A stretch of 64,000 nt of DNA from Natronococcus sp. A-GB7 (GTDB taxonomy: Archaea > Halobacteriota > Halobacteria > Halobacteriales > Natrialbaceae), in contig NZ_JARUKV010000028.1 in NCBI RefSeq assembly GCF_029688865.1, positions 1 through 64,000 of the forward strand. The letters are read 5' to 3'. Below, piece by piece: positions 16,901 to 25,610 of this stretch. The notes beneath the pieces were generated by a model, which ran no database searches, was not told the DNA's origin, and saw only the letters and a program-made list of their open reading frames with translations. Both the position numbers and the translations under genes were made by a program. Positions within the stretch are counted from its first letter, which is position 1; each line of letters begins with the position of its first letter.

Positions 16901-18100
16901 ATGCGATCCAGACGAGACGTCCTTCTGGGGATCGGAGTCGCCGGTACCGCGGCGCTCGCGGGCTGTCTCGGGAGCACCGACGCCGAGCCCGGCAGCGACG
17001 ACGACTATACGTGGTCGACCCCCGGCGCCGACCTCGGAAACTCGAGGACCGTCGCCGACGGCGCGGCGCCCCGCGAGGACCCCTCGGTCGAGTGGCGTCT
17101 CGAGTTCGATTCGGCGTTCGTCACCGCCGAACCGATCGTGACCGACGACACCGTGCTGGTCACGACGGGAACCGACGTCGTCGCCGTCGACCGGGAGACG
17201 GGCGAGCGACAGTGGTCGATCGACCCGAACAACGACGCCTACACGTACAACGGTGCGCCGACCGTCGCCGGCGACAGGGCCTACTTCCAGGAGGTGGACA
17301 CACTGACCGCCCGCGACCTCGAGACGGGTGAGGTGGAGTGGAGCCACGAGTTCGAGTCCGTGATCGGCACCGGGTCGGTGACGGTCTCGGAGACGGACGG
17401 CGGACGCATCTACGCCGCCGGCGGCGACGCCGTCCACGCCCTCGAGGCCGGAAGCGGCGACCACCTGTGGGAACAGGAGCTGCTCGGGGTCCCGCGGTAC
17501 GCCCTCGCGAAGTACGCCGACTCCCTGTACGTGGCGACGAGAGGCGGCGAGCTGTACGACGTCAACCGGTGGGGTACCGTCGAGTGGCGGCGAACGATCG
17601 AGGCCGGAATCGCGAGCGCGCCGGTGGTGTTGACCTCGAGGGACCGCTCTACCGGACAGGGCGTCGCCGTCGCCGGGGACGACGGCACGATCACCTACTT
17701 CGACATCGGCGGGAACCGGGAGTGGGAGACCGAACTCGGCGGCTTCGGAACCGACGGGCTCGCGATCGGCCACCGGACGCTGCTGGCACGGTCGGGGTCG
17801 ACGCTGTACGCGCTCGACACGAACGAGGGCGGCGAACGGTGGCGCGTCGACCTCGAGCGAGGGGGCTCCGGTCCCCCGATCGTCGTCGGCGACACAGTCT
17901 ACGTCGGGGACGACCGCCTCCGCGCGATCGACATCGACGGCGGAATCGGGATCCGCTCGCTCCGCGTCGGCGAGCAGCGGTTCGAACGCGAGACCGACGG
18001 CAACGTCGGGTTCGTCACCGCAGCCGACGGGAAGCTGTTCGCGACCACCGACGCCGGCTGGGAGGACGACGGCTCGACGGAACTGCTGGTTCTCTCGTGA
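16901..18100 (+). CDS. Tat-secreted lipoprotein with PQQ-like beta-propeller repeats
   Basis: This 399-residue lipoprotein starts at MRSRRDVLLGIGVAG and has lipobox LAGC (Cys22). The ATG at 16901 is chosen because it places the Tat-like RR and lipobox correctly; upstream frame extends through the tRNA and is not coding. The mature chain has about seven PQQ/WD-like blades, with repeated TDDTVLVTTGTDVVAVD, ETGERQW and DTVYVGDD.L.AID patterns. Such propellers act outside the cell as scaffolds or dehydrogenase-like domains. No catalytic residues or cofactor site can be assigned. It is followed by another secreted protein on the same strand, 91 bases away. Confidence 0.86.
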   Translation: MRSRRDVLLGIGVAGTAALAGCLGSTDAEPGSDDDYTWSTPGADLGNSRTVADGAAPREDPSVEWRLEFDSAFVTAEPIVTDDTVLVTTGTDVVAVDRETGERQWSIDPNNDAYTYNGAPTVAGDRAYFQEVDTLTARDLETGEVEWSHEFESVIGTGSVTVSETDGGRIYAAGGDAVHALEAGSGDHLWEQELLGVPRYALAKYADSLYVATRGGELYDVNRWGTVEWRRTIEAGIASAPVVLTSRDRSTGQGVAVAGDDGTITYFDIGGNREWETELGGFGTDGLAIGHRTLLARSGSTLYALDTNEGGERWRVDLERGGSGPPIVVGDTVYVGDDRLRAIDIDGGIGIRSLRVGEQRFERETDGNVGFVTAADGKLFATTDAGWEDDGSTELLVLS

Positions 18101-18191
18101 GATCGGCCGTCCCGGAGCGTGCCTGCACGGAACGTACCCGCGCTCGTCGCGAACGTTCTCTCGAATCGCGATCCGGAACGACGAGGTATTC

Positions 18192-19070
18192 ATGAGCGAC
18201 CGACACTCGAGAGCCGACGACGACAGCGGCAGAGACGAGGAGGGGCAGGCACCCGTCAGCCGACGGCAGCTACTCGGCGCTACGGCGGGCGCGGCCGCGG
18301 GAGCGACGGGACTGGGCGCCGCGTCGAGGCCGGCCGCCGCGAGCGAACTCACCGGCTGTGACGACTGGCTCGAGGCCCCCGCGGACTACCCGGAGATCGA
18401 CCTCACCGACTCGGAGCCGGCGGCCGAGAACCTCGAGGGGATCGACGAGGAGTTCGTCGTCTTCGTCCACGGCTGGCTCGGCCTCGAGACCAGCACGGAC
18501 CAGGCCAACACCCTCCGGGAGGCCCTCGAGGCAAACGACTACGATCAACCCGTCGTCGCCGCGTCGTGGGAGGCCGACACCCGCAACTACTGGCGCGCCG
18601 AGAACGCCACCGAGACGGCCGGCGAGCGCCTCGCTGCCTGGCTCGAGGACGAGGCCGACGACGCGACGGTCCACCTAGTCGGCCACTCGCTTGGCGGTCG
18701 CGCGTGTCTCGAGACGCTGGCCGCCCTCGAGAGCCGCGTCGAGACCGTCTCGCTGCTCGGGACCGCAGCCGACGACGATGCGGTCTGTACGGCCGGCGCG
18801 TACGGCTGCGGGATCGAACGCGGGGCCGAGGCGGTGTACAACTACCACTCCGAGAACGACGCCAGCGTCTGCTACGGCTACGACCTCCAGTCGTTCTCGA
18901 GCGGGCTGGGCTGTGCCGGCAGCGACTGCGGCGGCGGCTGGTTCCGCAGTGGGAGCTCACGTCCCGAGAACTACGTCGACGTGGACGTCACCGACGACGT
19001 CGGCGACCACTGTGCCTACGCGAAACCCGACGTCGGCTGCGCGGACCTGATCGCCGACGCGCTCGAGTGA
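18192..19070 (+). CDS. Tat-secreted alpha/beta hydrolase (lipase-like)
   Basis: This 292-residue secreted hydrolase has a Tat signal with SRRQLLG (residues 23-29) and an Ala-rich hydrophobic stretch ending near residue 50. The oxyanion strand is VVFVHGWLG (89-97) and the nucleophile elbow is GHSLGG (Ser166 at the centre of 164-169). The C-terminal part is Cys-rich (CTAGAYGCG, CAGSDCGGG, DHCAYAK, VGCADL), suggesting disulfides in an exported enzyme. A late His in DHCAYAK is a candidate for the catalytic triad. The substrate is unknown; esterase or lipase activity is the family expectation. Confidence 0.88.
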   Translation: MSDRHSRADDDSGRDEEGQAPVSRRQLLGATAGAAAGATGLGAASRPAAASELTGCDDWLEAPADYPEIDLTDSEPAAENLEGIDEEFVVFVHGWLGLETSTDQANTLREALEANDYDQPVVAASWEADTRNYWRAENATETAGERLAAWLEDEADDATVHLVGHSLGGRACLETLAALESRVETVSLLGTAADDDAVCTAGAYGCGIERGAEAVYNYHSENDASVCYGYDLQSFSSGLGCAGSDCGGGWFRSGSSRPENYVDVDVTDDVGDHCAYAKPDVGCADLIADALE

Positions 19071-19356
19071 GGGGTCGAAGAAATCGGAGCGAGACTCGCT
19101 CGGTTCGAGTCAACAGCACAGGCGGGAGAATCAACGAGTTCGGTACGACGTGAACATTTCGTGCGGTGGCGCGGGCTGGTAGGCAGCTCGAGCAACAGCG
19201 AGAACTGTCCACTGAAGCCGCGCGAGGGATGAGTGAACGAGCGGAGCGCGGCGCTACGCGCCGCGGACGAGCGAACGTTCCTGGAGACGATCGCACGGCC
19301 ATCCGCAGATCGACTCGATAGAGGCACGAACGGGGTCGCCACTCGAGGACGAAAAC
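19071..19356. other. Intergenic stretch with a GC-rich palindrome
   Basis: No gene is supported. Near 19235-19265 there is GC-rich sequence with GCGGCGCTACGCGCCGC, a near-perfect hairpin, next to GAGTGAACGAGCGGAGCG. That resembles the palindrome apices seen at 16.7, 11.6 and 36.1 kb. This region is downstream of both the hydrolase and the RNase P RNA. Confidence 0.4.
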
Positions 19357-19955
19357 TGGGTGAGAGGAGTAAGCCCCCTTCTGTTCGGTCCGGCATTCGG
19401 CTGAGCGTCCGCGCCGTCCGCGAAATCGCGGGGCGTTCGGGCTACCACGGCGCGGACTTGCACCGGTGAGGATTCGCCGTTCCATCGATCCTCGGCCGTC
19501 CGTGTGTGGTCGGTTACGACGATCGTAACCCGCGGGTTCGAACCGCGCGTGTGCGACCACACTCGACTCGACGGTTTGCACCGCCTCGTCTTCGGCGGCT
19601 CGCGCGCCGGAGGCGCTCCGAGTCGCCCGTTCGACGGCTCGCGCCGTCTCACGTTTCACGGTCCGTCGGACCGCGCATCCCTCTGCGGGTTAGCTTCCCT
19701 TCCTCGCGGTCGGGGTCGCACGCGTCATCGGTCGGGCCGAGACGTGTCGTTTCTGTTCCAGAGCCAGCGGTCTCCCGCTCCGGACTTGCGTCCGGTCACC
19801 CGCCCGAACGGGTGGGGGGACTTTCCTCGCGAGCGTTGCGCATCCCGGAGGGACGGGCAACGTGGGGGGACGACGCGACGTCGAGTCGCGCCGTCCCATG
19901 GTGACCCCGCCGTCGCCGGCGATGTCATCGCGGCAGCCGGGCTCTCTCTCCCGGC
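19357..19955 (-). ncRNA. rnpB: RNase P RNA (archaeal)
   Basis: The universally conserved RNase P RNA core is visible on the minus strand. GAGGAAAGTCCCCCC (19813-19827) is the P4 5' strand region. ACAGAAAC lies near 19750-19757. ACAGAAGGGGGCTTACTC (19367-19384) is the P4 3' strand region. GGGAGAGAG (19944-19952) can pair with CTCTCACCC (19358-19366) as P1. A TATA-like CTTATT is about 25 bases before the 5' end. The ends are approximate. At about 600 bases it is longer than usual, which would reflect expanded helices. Confidence 0.9.
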
Positions 19956-20057
19956 GTAGGGTAGGGGCGGCAGGCGAATAAGTCCCGCGGTCGGCCCCCA
20001 GCCGGCCCTCGAGCCGAATGGAAGCGTTTTAGGACGTCAATTCCCATGTACATTCGT

Positions 20058-20657
20058 ATGTCCCAGCGACAGGGCGTTGACCTTTCCTACGAGGACGGCG
20101 TGCGCGCCGTCGAGCTCGCGCGCGAATCCGTCGAATCCTACGTGCAACACGGACAGCGAGAGCAACCGGGCAGCATGCGGGAGGCCTTCTACGAGCGAAC
20201 GGGGGCGTTCGTCCGACTCGAGTCGACCCGCGGGCGGGGGAGCCTGCGGGGGTGTGCCGGGGGGTACCGCTCGGGCGACCAGCTCGGCCACGTCATCGTC
20301 GACGCGGCGATCGAGGCCGCAAGCGAGGACTCCTGTGGCTCGGAGGTGAGCCCCTCGGAGCTGCCGAACCTCACCGTCTCCGTCTGTACGGTCAAGAACG
20401 TCGTCCTTACCGACGACCCGCTGGCCGACCTCGAGCTGGGAACCCACGGCGTCGCCGTCGACGCCGGCGAGGGCGGCTGGCTCTATCCGACCGTCCCCGT
20501 CGAGAACGGCTGGAGCGAACACGAGTACCTCGATCGAACCTGTCGGAAGGCCAGACTCGCACCGGGCGCCTGGCAGGACGACGACGTCGTCGTCACCCTG
20601 TTCGAGGGCCAGGTCTTCCGCGAGCGGGAGGCCGACGGCAGCGTCGAGGAGCTGTAG
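20058..20657 (+). CDS. AMMECR1-domain protein (AmmA-like)
   Basis: This 199-residue AMMECR1-fold protein carries the conserved RGCAGGYRSGDQL segment (about residues 65-77) with its invariant Cys, GVAVDAGEGGWLYPTVP, and a C-terminal VTLFEGQVF strand. The start at 20058 (MSQRQGVDLSYEDG) fits the family better than ATG 20046. In many archaea AMMECR1 occurs with Memo and a radical SAM protein; neither is in this window. The biochemical role is unresolved, though nucleic-acid or metal functions have been proposed for the family. It stands alone beside the RNase P RNA gene. Confidence 0.87.
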   Translation: MSQRQGVDLSYEDGVRAVELARESVESYVQHGQREQPGSMREAFYERTGAFVRLESTRGRGSLRGCAGGYRSGDQLGHVIVDAAIEAASEDSCGSEVSPSELPNLTVSVCTVKNVVLTDDPLADLELGTHGVAVDAGEGGWLYPTVPVENGWSEHEYLDRTCRKARLAPGAWQDDDVVVTLFEGQVFREREADGSVEEL

Positions 20658-20861
20658 TCGCGTCGGCGAGTCGCCGCGAAGGACGGATGCGCATCGATCG
20701 CTACCGATGTCGTATATAAACGTTTCTCGCGGGTGTCGAGCCGACAGCCGTGGCTTCCGTTATACGATCGTTCCGAACGATCCGTGAGTCGTGATGGCCG
20801 CAACCGACACCGAACCGATCGAACCGCCGACGGAACGTCCGCCGAATCCGGGGGTGGGTCG

Positions 20862-21911
20862 ATGACGGCGATCGAGACGACGGGATTGACGAAGCGCTAC
20901 GGGGAGCAGACGGCCCTCGAAGGACCCTCGCTGACCGTCGAGTCCGGAGAAGTATTCGGCTTCCTCGGTCCGAACGGCGCGGGCAAGACGACGACGATTG
21001 ACCTCCTGCTCGATTTCATCCGGCCGACCGACGGCTCTGCGACGGTGCTCGGCTACGACGCCCACGCGGAGACCGACGCCGTCCGCGACCGCGTCGGCAT
21101 CCTCCCGGACGGGTTCGACCTCTGGGAGCGCTCCTCGGGGTATCGCCACATCGAGTTCGCCCTCGAGTCGAAGGAAGGAACGGAGTCGCCGGAGGCCCTG
21201 CTCGAACGGGTCGGACTCGACCGGGACGACGCCGAGCGACCGGTCGGCGACTACTCGAAGGGGATGCGCCAGCGCCTCGCGATGGCGATGGCATTGGTAG
21301 GTGATCCCGACCTACTGATCCTGGACGAGCCCTCGAGCGGTCTCGACCCCCACGGCATCCGGACGTTTCAGGAGATCATCCGCGAGGAGGCAGCCGACGG
21401 AACGACCGTCTTCTTCTCGAGTCACGTCCTCGGGCAGGTGGCGGCCGTCTGTGACCGGGTCGCCATCCTGGACGGCGGCGAGCTCGTCACCGTCGACACG
21501 ATCGAGGGGCTTCGCGAGCGGTCGGGCGTCGGCTCGAACCTGGTCATCGACGTCGCCGACAGCTCAGCGATCGAACGCGACCGACTCGCCGAAATCGACG
21601 GCGTCAGTGACGTGGGCCACGCGGACGGACGGCTCCGGATCACCTACGCCGATCCGACAGCGAAGGCGCTAGCGGTCCACCGGCTCGTCGAGTCGGGCTG
21701 TCGCGTCGTCGACTTCGAGATCGAGGAGGCGACGCTCGAGGACCTCTTCTCGGCGTTTACCGGCGTCGACGCGGCGTCGGCTCGGAGCCCCAGCGAAGCC
21801 GGCGACGCGACGGGAACCAAGTCGGAAACGCCGAAAGCACCGGCTGCCGGCGAGCCGACCGATGAGACTAACCCTGGAGCCATCGCCGCCGACAGGGAGG
21901 TGGGGCGATGA
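20862..21911 (+). CDS. ABC transporter ATP-binding protein
   Basis: This 349-residue ATPase has Walker A GPNGAGKT (36-43), signature YSKGMRQRLAMA, Walker B LLILDEPSSGLDP and a SSHVL switch. After the ATPase core come an accessory domain typical of CcmA-like exporters and an acidic low-complexity tail of about 50 residues. The ATG at 20862 gives MTAIETTGLTKRYGEQ, the standard family start, and a CGTATATAAACG promoter-like element lies near 20709-20720. Its last codons overlap the permease start (ATGA), so the two form an exporter operon. The substrate is unknown. Confidence 0.9.
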   Translation: MTAIETTGLTKRYGEQTALEGPSLTVESGEVFGFLGPNGAGKTTTIDLLLDFIRPTDGSATVLGYDAHAETDAVRDRVGILPDGFDLWERSSGYRHIEFALESKEGTESPEALLERVGLDRDDAERPVGDYSKGMRQRLAMAMALVGDPDLLILDEPSSGLDPHGIRTFQEIIREEAADGTTVFFSSHVLGQVAAVCDRVAILDGGELVTVDTIEGLRERSGVGSNLVIDVADSSAIERDRLAEIDGVSDVGHADGRLRITYADPTAKALAVHRLVESGCRVVDFEIEEATLEDLFSAFTGVDAASARSPSEAGDATGTKSETPKAPAAGEPTDETNPGAIAADREVGR

Positions 21912-22825
21912 GCCCAACTCCGAGTACCAGCACGGCGCTGCTGGCTCGCAAGGACTTCGAGGACGCGATTCGATCGAAGATGATCTGGGCCGTGATGGGC
22001 GTCTTCGTCTTCCTGATGGGGATCATCGCCCTCGGTGCCGCGACGGACAACCTCTCAGACGCCGACTCGACCGAGGTCATCGGCGTCGTCGCCGACATCG
22101 GTGGGCTGTTGCTCATCCCCATTATGGCCCTCCTCGTCGGCTACATGGCCATCGTCGGCGAGCGCCAGTCGGGCAGTCTGCGGGTGCTGTTCGGCCTCTC
22201 CCACGGTCGCTGGAACGTCTTCGCCGGGAAGTTCGTCAGTCGACTGGCCGTCATCGCCGTCGCGTCGGTCGTCGCCAGCCTCGTCGGCGTCGGGATCGCG
22301 CTCGCGCTGTTCCAGGACGTCCCGATCGCGACCTTCCTCGGGTTCTCGGTGCTGACCGTGCTGCTCGGGATGGCCTTCACCGCGATCGCGGTCGGGGTTT
22401 CGGGAGTCGTCGCCTCGCGAATGCAGGCGATGGCCGGAGCGATCGGCAGCTACATCGCGTTCACGCTCGTCTGGCACCCCGCCGTGACGGCCCTCCACTA
22501 CCTCCTCGAGGGCGAGCTGCCCGGACTCGAGGCTCCCGACTGGTACTTTTTCCTCCTGAGTCTGAACCCGCTCGAGGCCTATCGCGCGGCCGCGAGCGAA
22601 CTCGCCGGCCAGTTCATCTGGCCCATGCTCGGCTGGCAGAACATGGTCGAGGACGTCCCCGAGGAGACGGCCAGCGATCCCGAGGCGCTGCTGGTTTCCA
22701 GCCGCGTCGGCGGCGAGCTCCCGTTCTACCTGAGCGAGCCCTTCGCCGGGATCGTCCTGCTGTGCTGGATCGCGGTGCCGCTGGCGATCGGCTACTGGCG
22801 GTTCGAGCGGGCCGATCTGAACTGA
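21908..22825 (+). CDS. ABC-2 type permease
   Basis: This 305-residue membrane partner of the upstream ATPase overlaps it by four bases. It begins LARKDFEDAIRSKMIWAVMG, and hydrophobic segments recur to the C-terminus (six expected). VGYMAIVGERQSGSLRVLFG is the typical ABC-2 cytoplasmic coupling segment. A loop near residues 210-265 is extracellular in the usual topology. Together the pair would export an unidentified substrate. No neighbouring biosynthetic genes suggest which. Confidence 0.88.
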   Translation: MSPTPSTSTALLARKDFEDAIRSKMIWAVMGVFVFLMGIIALGAATDNLSDADSTEVIGVVADIGGLLLIPIMALLVGYMAIVGERQSGSLRVLFGLSHGRWNVFAGKFVSRLAVIAVASVVASLVGVGIALALFQDVPIATFLGFSVLTVLLGMAFTAIAVGVSGVVASRMQAMAGAIGSYIAFTLVWHPAVTALHYLLEGELPGLEAPDWYFFLLSLNPLEAYRAAASELAGQFIWPMLGWQNMVEDVPEETASDPEALLVSSRVGGELPFYLSEPFAGIVLLCWIAVPLAIGYWRFERADLN

Positions 22826-22853
22826 GGACGAAGAACGACGGCCGCGTAGCGTT

Positions 22854-24056
22854 TCACTCCCGCGAGAATCCGGTTCGCTTCGCATCCGCCAGACAGCGCT
22901 CGCTGGCGGCCTCGAGGTCGAACTCCCGAACCACCTCGCCGTCGCGAATCAGCGGCTCGAGCAGCGCCTCGCCGTTCTCGGGCCCGTCCCGGTCGGCCAG
23001 CGCGACGTGGTGGCCGCCGTCTGCGGTCCGATACACGTCCTTCACGCCCGAGAGCTTGCCCCGTTTGGAGATCGGCTCGTACTCGCTTCCGGACTGCGTC
23101 CGGCTGCTCGAGGACTCGTCCGATCCCTCGCCGATCGCGACGATGTCGAGGCTGAAGTCGATCGAGTCGGCCTCGGTGATGTGGCTGCCGACGCCGAAGC
23201 CGTCGGCGACGTCCCGCAGCTCCCGAATGTTCTCGGGGCCGAGTCCCCCGCTACAGAAGATATCGACGTCCTCGTACCCGCGCGCGTCGAGCTCCCAGCG
23301 AACTTCCCGGATAATGTGTCGGAAATCGCCCCGACGGGAACCCGTGGTGTCGATCCGGACGCCGTCTAACTCCTCGCCGAGGGTCTCCGCGGCCAGCAGG
23401 CTCTCGCTCTTCTCGTCCCAGAAGGTGTCCGCGAGCGCGATCCGGGGCGTCTCGTCGGGGACCGCCTCGTCGAACGCCCGCCAGGCGTCGGCCTGGTTGC
23501 CCTCGCCGAAACAGAACATGAGCGCGTGGGGCATCGTTCCGCCCGCCTCCCGACCGAGGATCTCGCCCGCGGCGACGTGAGAGAACCCGTCCAGCCCCGC
23601 CAGCAGGGCGGCCCGTTCGACCGTCGCCGTGATCGCAGGGTGGACGTGGCGCGCGCCGAAGGAGAGCACCGTCGCGTCGGGCGCGGCGAGCCGGGCCTCG
23701 AGGGCGGCCGTGGCGAAGCCGCTGGGCTGGGAGAGAAAGCCGAGCAGGGAGGTCTCGAGTTCGGCGAACTCGAGGTAGGATCCTTCGATCCGCAGGACGG
23801 GGCCGCCGTCGAACAGCTGGCCGTCGGGGAGCGCGTCGACGTCGACGTCGCGACCCTCGAACAGCGTGGCAACGTCTTTCACGCCCGTGAAGACCTCGAA
23901 GGAGCCGGTCGGGAACTGGTCTGCGGTCACCTCGGCGACCACGTGCGGGTTCTTCCCGGCGTGCTCGAGAGTGGTCCGCGTTCGCTCGAAGTAGGCGTCC
24001 GTCGCGGTGCCCTCGAGGATCGCCTCGGGCGACACGATTCCGAACGGATTCGTCAT
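22854..24056 (-). CDS. pncB: Nicotinate phosphoribosyltransferase
   Basis: This 400-residue enzyme makes nicotinate mononucleotide from nicotinate and PRPP in NAD salvage. Visible motifs are FGARHVHP (about 144-151), LGREAGGTMPHAL, the RIDTTGSRRGDF region and FCSGGLGPENIREL (about 279-292), which binds the phosphoribosyl moiety. VGSHITEADSIDF follows. Length and motif order fit the short archaeal/bacterial NAPRTase. An isochorismatase-fold gene that may be a nicotinamidase (27338-27916) lies about 3 kb away, so both salvage steps may be nearby, although they are not in one operon. Confidence 0.92.
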   Translation of the reverse strand: MTNPFGIVSPEAILEGTATDAYFERTRTTLEHAGKNPHVVAEVTADQFPTGSFEVFTGVKDVATLFEGRDVDVDALPDGQLFDGGPVLRIEGSYLEFAELETSLLGFLSQPSGFATAALEARLAAPDATVLSFGARHVHPAITATVERAALLAGLDGFSHVAAGEILGREAGGTMPHALMFCFGEGNQADAWRAFDEAVPDETPRIALADTFWDEKSESLLAAETLGEELDGVRIDTTGSRRGDFRHIIREVRWELDARGYEDVDIFCSGGLGPENIRELRDVADGFGVGSHITEADSIDFSLDIVAIGEGSDESSSSRTQSGSEYEPISKRGKLSGVKDVYRTADGGHHVALADRDGPENGEALLEPLIRDGEVVREFDLEAASERCLADAKRTGFSRE

Positions 24057-24086
24057 ACGGTCGGTTTCAGGCGGCGATCAGATAAG

Positions 24087-25559
24087 CTACCCGTCTGCCG
24101 GCGCGCTCGCCGGCGAACCCGATCCGGCGCCGGGCGCGTCGGGCGTCGCAGCCGTCGAGAGGCCGGCAGCGTCGCGCTCGAGGGAGGGGGCCGTCTCCCC
24201 GTCCTCGATCGGACGAACCGCCTCGAGGTCGTCGACCGCAGGCGTGCCGACGATCTCGACGGTCTCGTCGTCGACCGCGACGCGATAGGCACCCGCGAAG
24301 GGATCGTTCGCGTCGATTCGGTAGGTGTCGGCGTCGACACCGTCGACGGCCGCATCCGGATCGTCGACCGGTTCGGCGTCGTTGGCCGCCAGCAGGTCGC
24401 GGTAGGCGTCGGCGAACGCCTCCGCATCGGCCTCGCTCTCCCAGGCCAGCGACCAGACGTGGGCCGTCTCGTTACCGGGCCCCTCGTACACCCGGAACTC
24501 GTCGCCGGCCCAGCCGTCGGTCGCGGGGTCCGAGTAGTTGTACGGCACCGGTTCGGTCCCGCCCTCGTCGATCGGACGGTCGATCACGCCGCCAGCCCAG
24601 AGGCTCGCGAACAGCGTCGCCTCGCCGACCGTCTCGGTTCGGGGTTCGCCGTCGCCGTCGGTCTCGAGCTCCCAGTCCTCGGCCGAGCGATCTTCGAGGT
24701 CGATCTCGACGGGTTCGTCGGGATAGCGCTCCGGATGGATCAGCTCCGAGGTAGTGGTCGGTCGCTCGTCGTGGGCGCGGTCGACGGCGTCCCAGCCGCC
24801 GGTCTCGTGGAGGTAGGAGACGAACGACGGCCCCTCGGCGTAAGGGACGTAGATCGAGAGGAAGAGGCCGACGTTGAACGGCCGTTCGGCGATCTCGGTC
24901 GCCGGTTCGGACGGTTCGGCGAGACAGTCCCACTCCGCCTCGCAGCGCTGGTCGTACAGGTACGGCACGTAGTTCGCCTCGCCCTCGAGGACGCCCTCCT
25001 CGGCCCGTCGCTCGTCGAGTGTCTCGCCGTGGCGCTCGAGGCCGAACCGCTGGTCCTGCAGGGCGTGGACGAGCTCGTGGACCAGCGTCCCGCGGTCGAC
25101 CCGGAACTCGTCGCTGCCGTCGGTGACGAGCACGATGCGGTCGCTCGAGTAGTAGCCCTGGACCGCTCCGCCGTACAGGTCGTCGAACGCGCGGTTGACG
25201 TCCGTCTCGCCGTCGACGACGAACGCCCCGCGCCAGAGCTCGTTCCGGAACGCGGAGGCGTTCGCCGACTCCCCGCGCTGCTCGCGGTACTCCTCGCGGC
25301 TGATCACCTCGAGTTCGACGTCGTGTTCGAACGGAAGCCCCCGGATGACCTCGATACGGGCCATCGACCGGTAGGTCGCCGCCTCGAGCTGCGCCTTCGT
25401 AAGTCGGTCCTCGCCGTCGAACGCGAAGCTGTCGTCGTGTGCGTAGTCGCCGATCTGCCCGAGTTCGCGGTCGTCGTCGAACCGGTCCGGCGAGTACGGG
25501 AGCGTACACCCCGAGAGGACGACGAGTGCGACCACGGCCAGCAGTGTCCCCCGACGCAT
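24087..25559 (-). CDS. Hvo_1808-type surface lipoprotein with HExxH motif
   Basis: This 490-residue lipoprotein has signal and lipobox LSGC (Cys18). The central part has HELVHALQDQRF (His161, Glu162, His165), followed 27 residues later by LEGEA (Glu192), the zincin arrangement of a zinc metallopeptidase. Three motifs are shared with the upstream paralogue: YRSMARIE (63-70), EAEWDCL and TDGWAGDEFRVYEG. It ends in a short acidic and Gly/Pro-rich tail without a membrane helix. Haloarchaeal proteins of this kind are usually labelled surface proteins of unknown function, so peptidase activity is inferred from the motif. A 51-base gap on the same strand separates it from its paralogue. Confidence 0.82.
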   Translation of the reverse strand: MRRGTLLAVVALVVLSGCTLPYSPDRFDDDRELGQIGDYAHDDSFAFDGEDRLTKAQLEAATYRSMARIEVIRGLPFEHDVELEVISREEYREQRGESANASAFRNELWRGAFVVDGETDVNRAFDDLYGGAVQGYYSSDRIVLVTDGSDEFRVDRGTLVHELVHALQDQRFGLERHGETLDERRAEEGVLEGEANYVPYLYDQRCEAEWDCLAEPSEPATEIAERPFNVGLFLSIYVPYAEGPSFVSYLHETGGWDAVDRAHDERPTTTSELIHPERYPDEPVEIDLEDRSAEDWELETDGDGEPRTETVGEATLFASLWAGGVIDRPIDEGGTEPVPYNYSDPATDGWAGDEFRVYEGPGNETAHVWSLAWESEADAEAFADAYRDLLAANDAEPVDDPDAAVDGVDADTYRIDANDPFAGAYRVAVDDETVEIVGTPAVDDLEAVRPIEDGETAPSLERDAAGLSTAATPDAPGAGSGSPASAPADG

Positions 25560-25610
25560 CGGTGGCCCATTCGCCGGGAGGGAGAAAGGTCCGTCGCTCG
25601 AGCGGCCAAG

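Noticed and set aside
19541-19560. tRNA T-arm-like GGGTTCGAACC
   Set aside because: It lies within the RNase P RNA and there is no cloverleaf around it.
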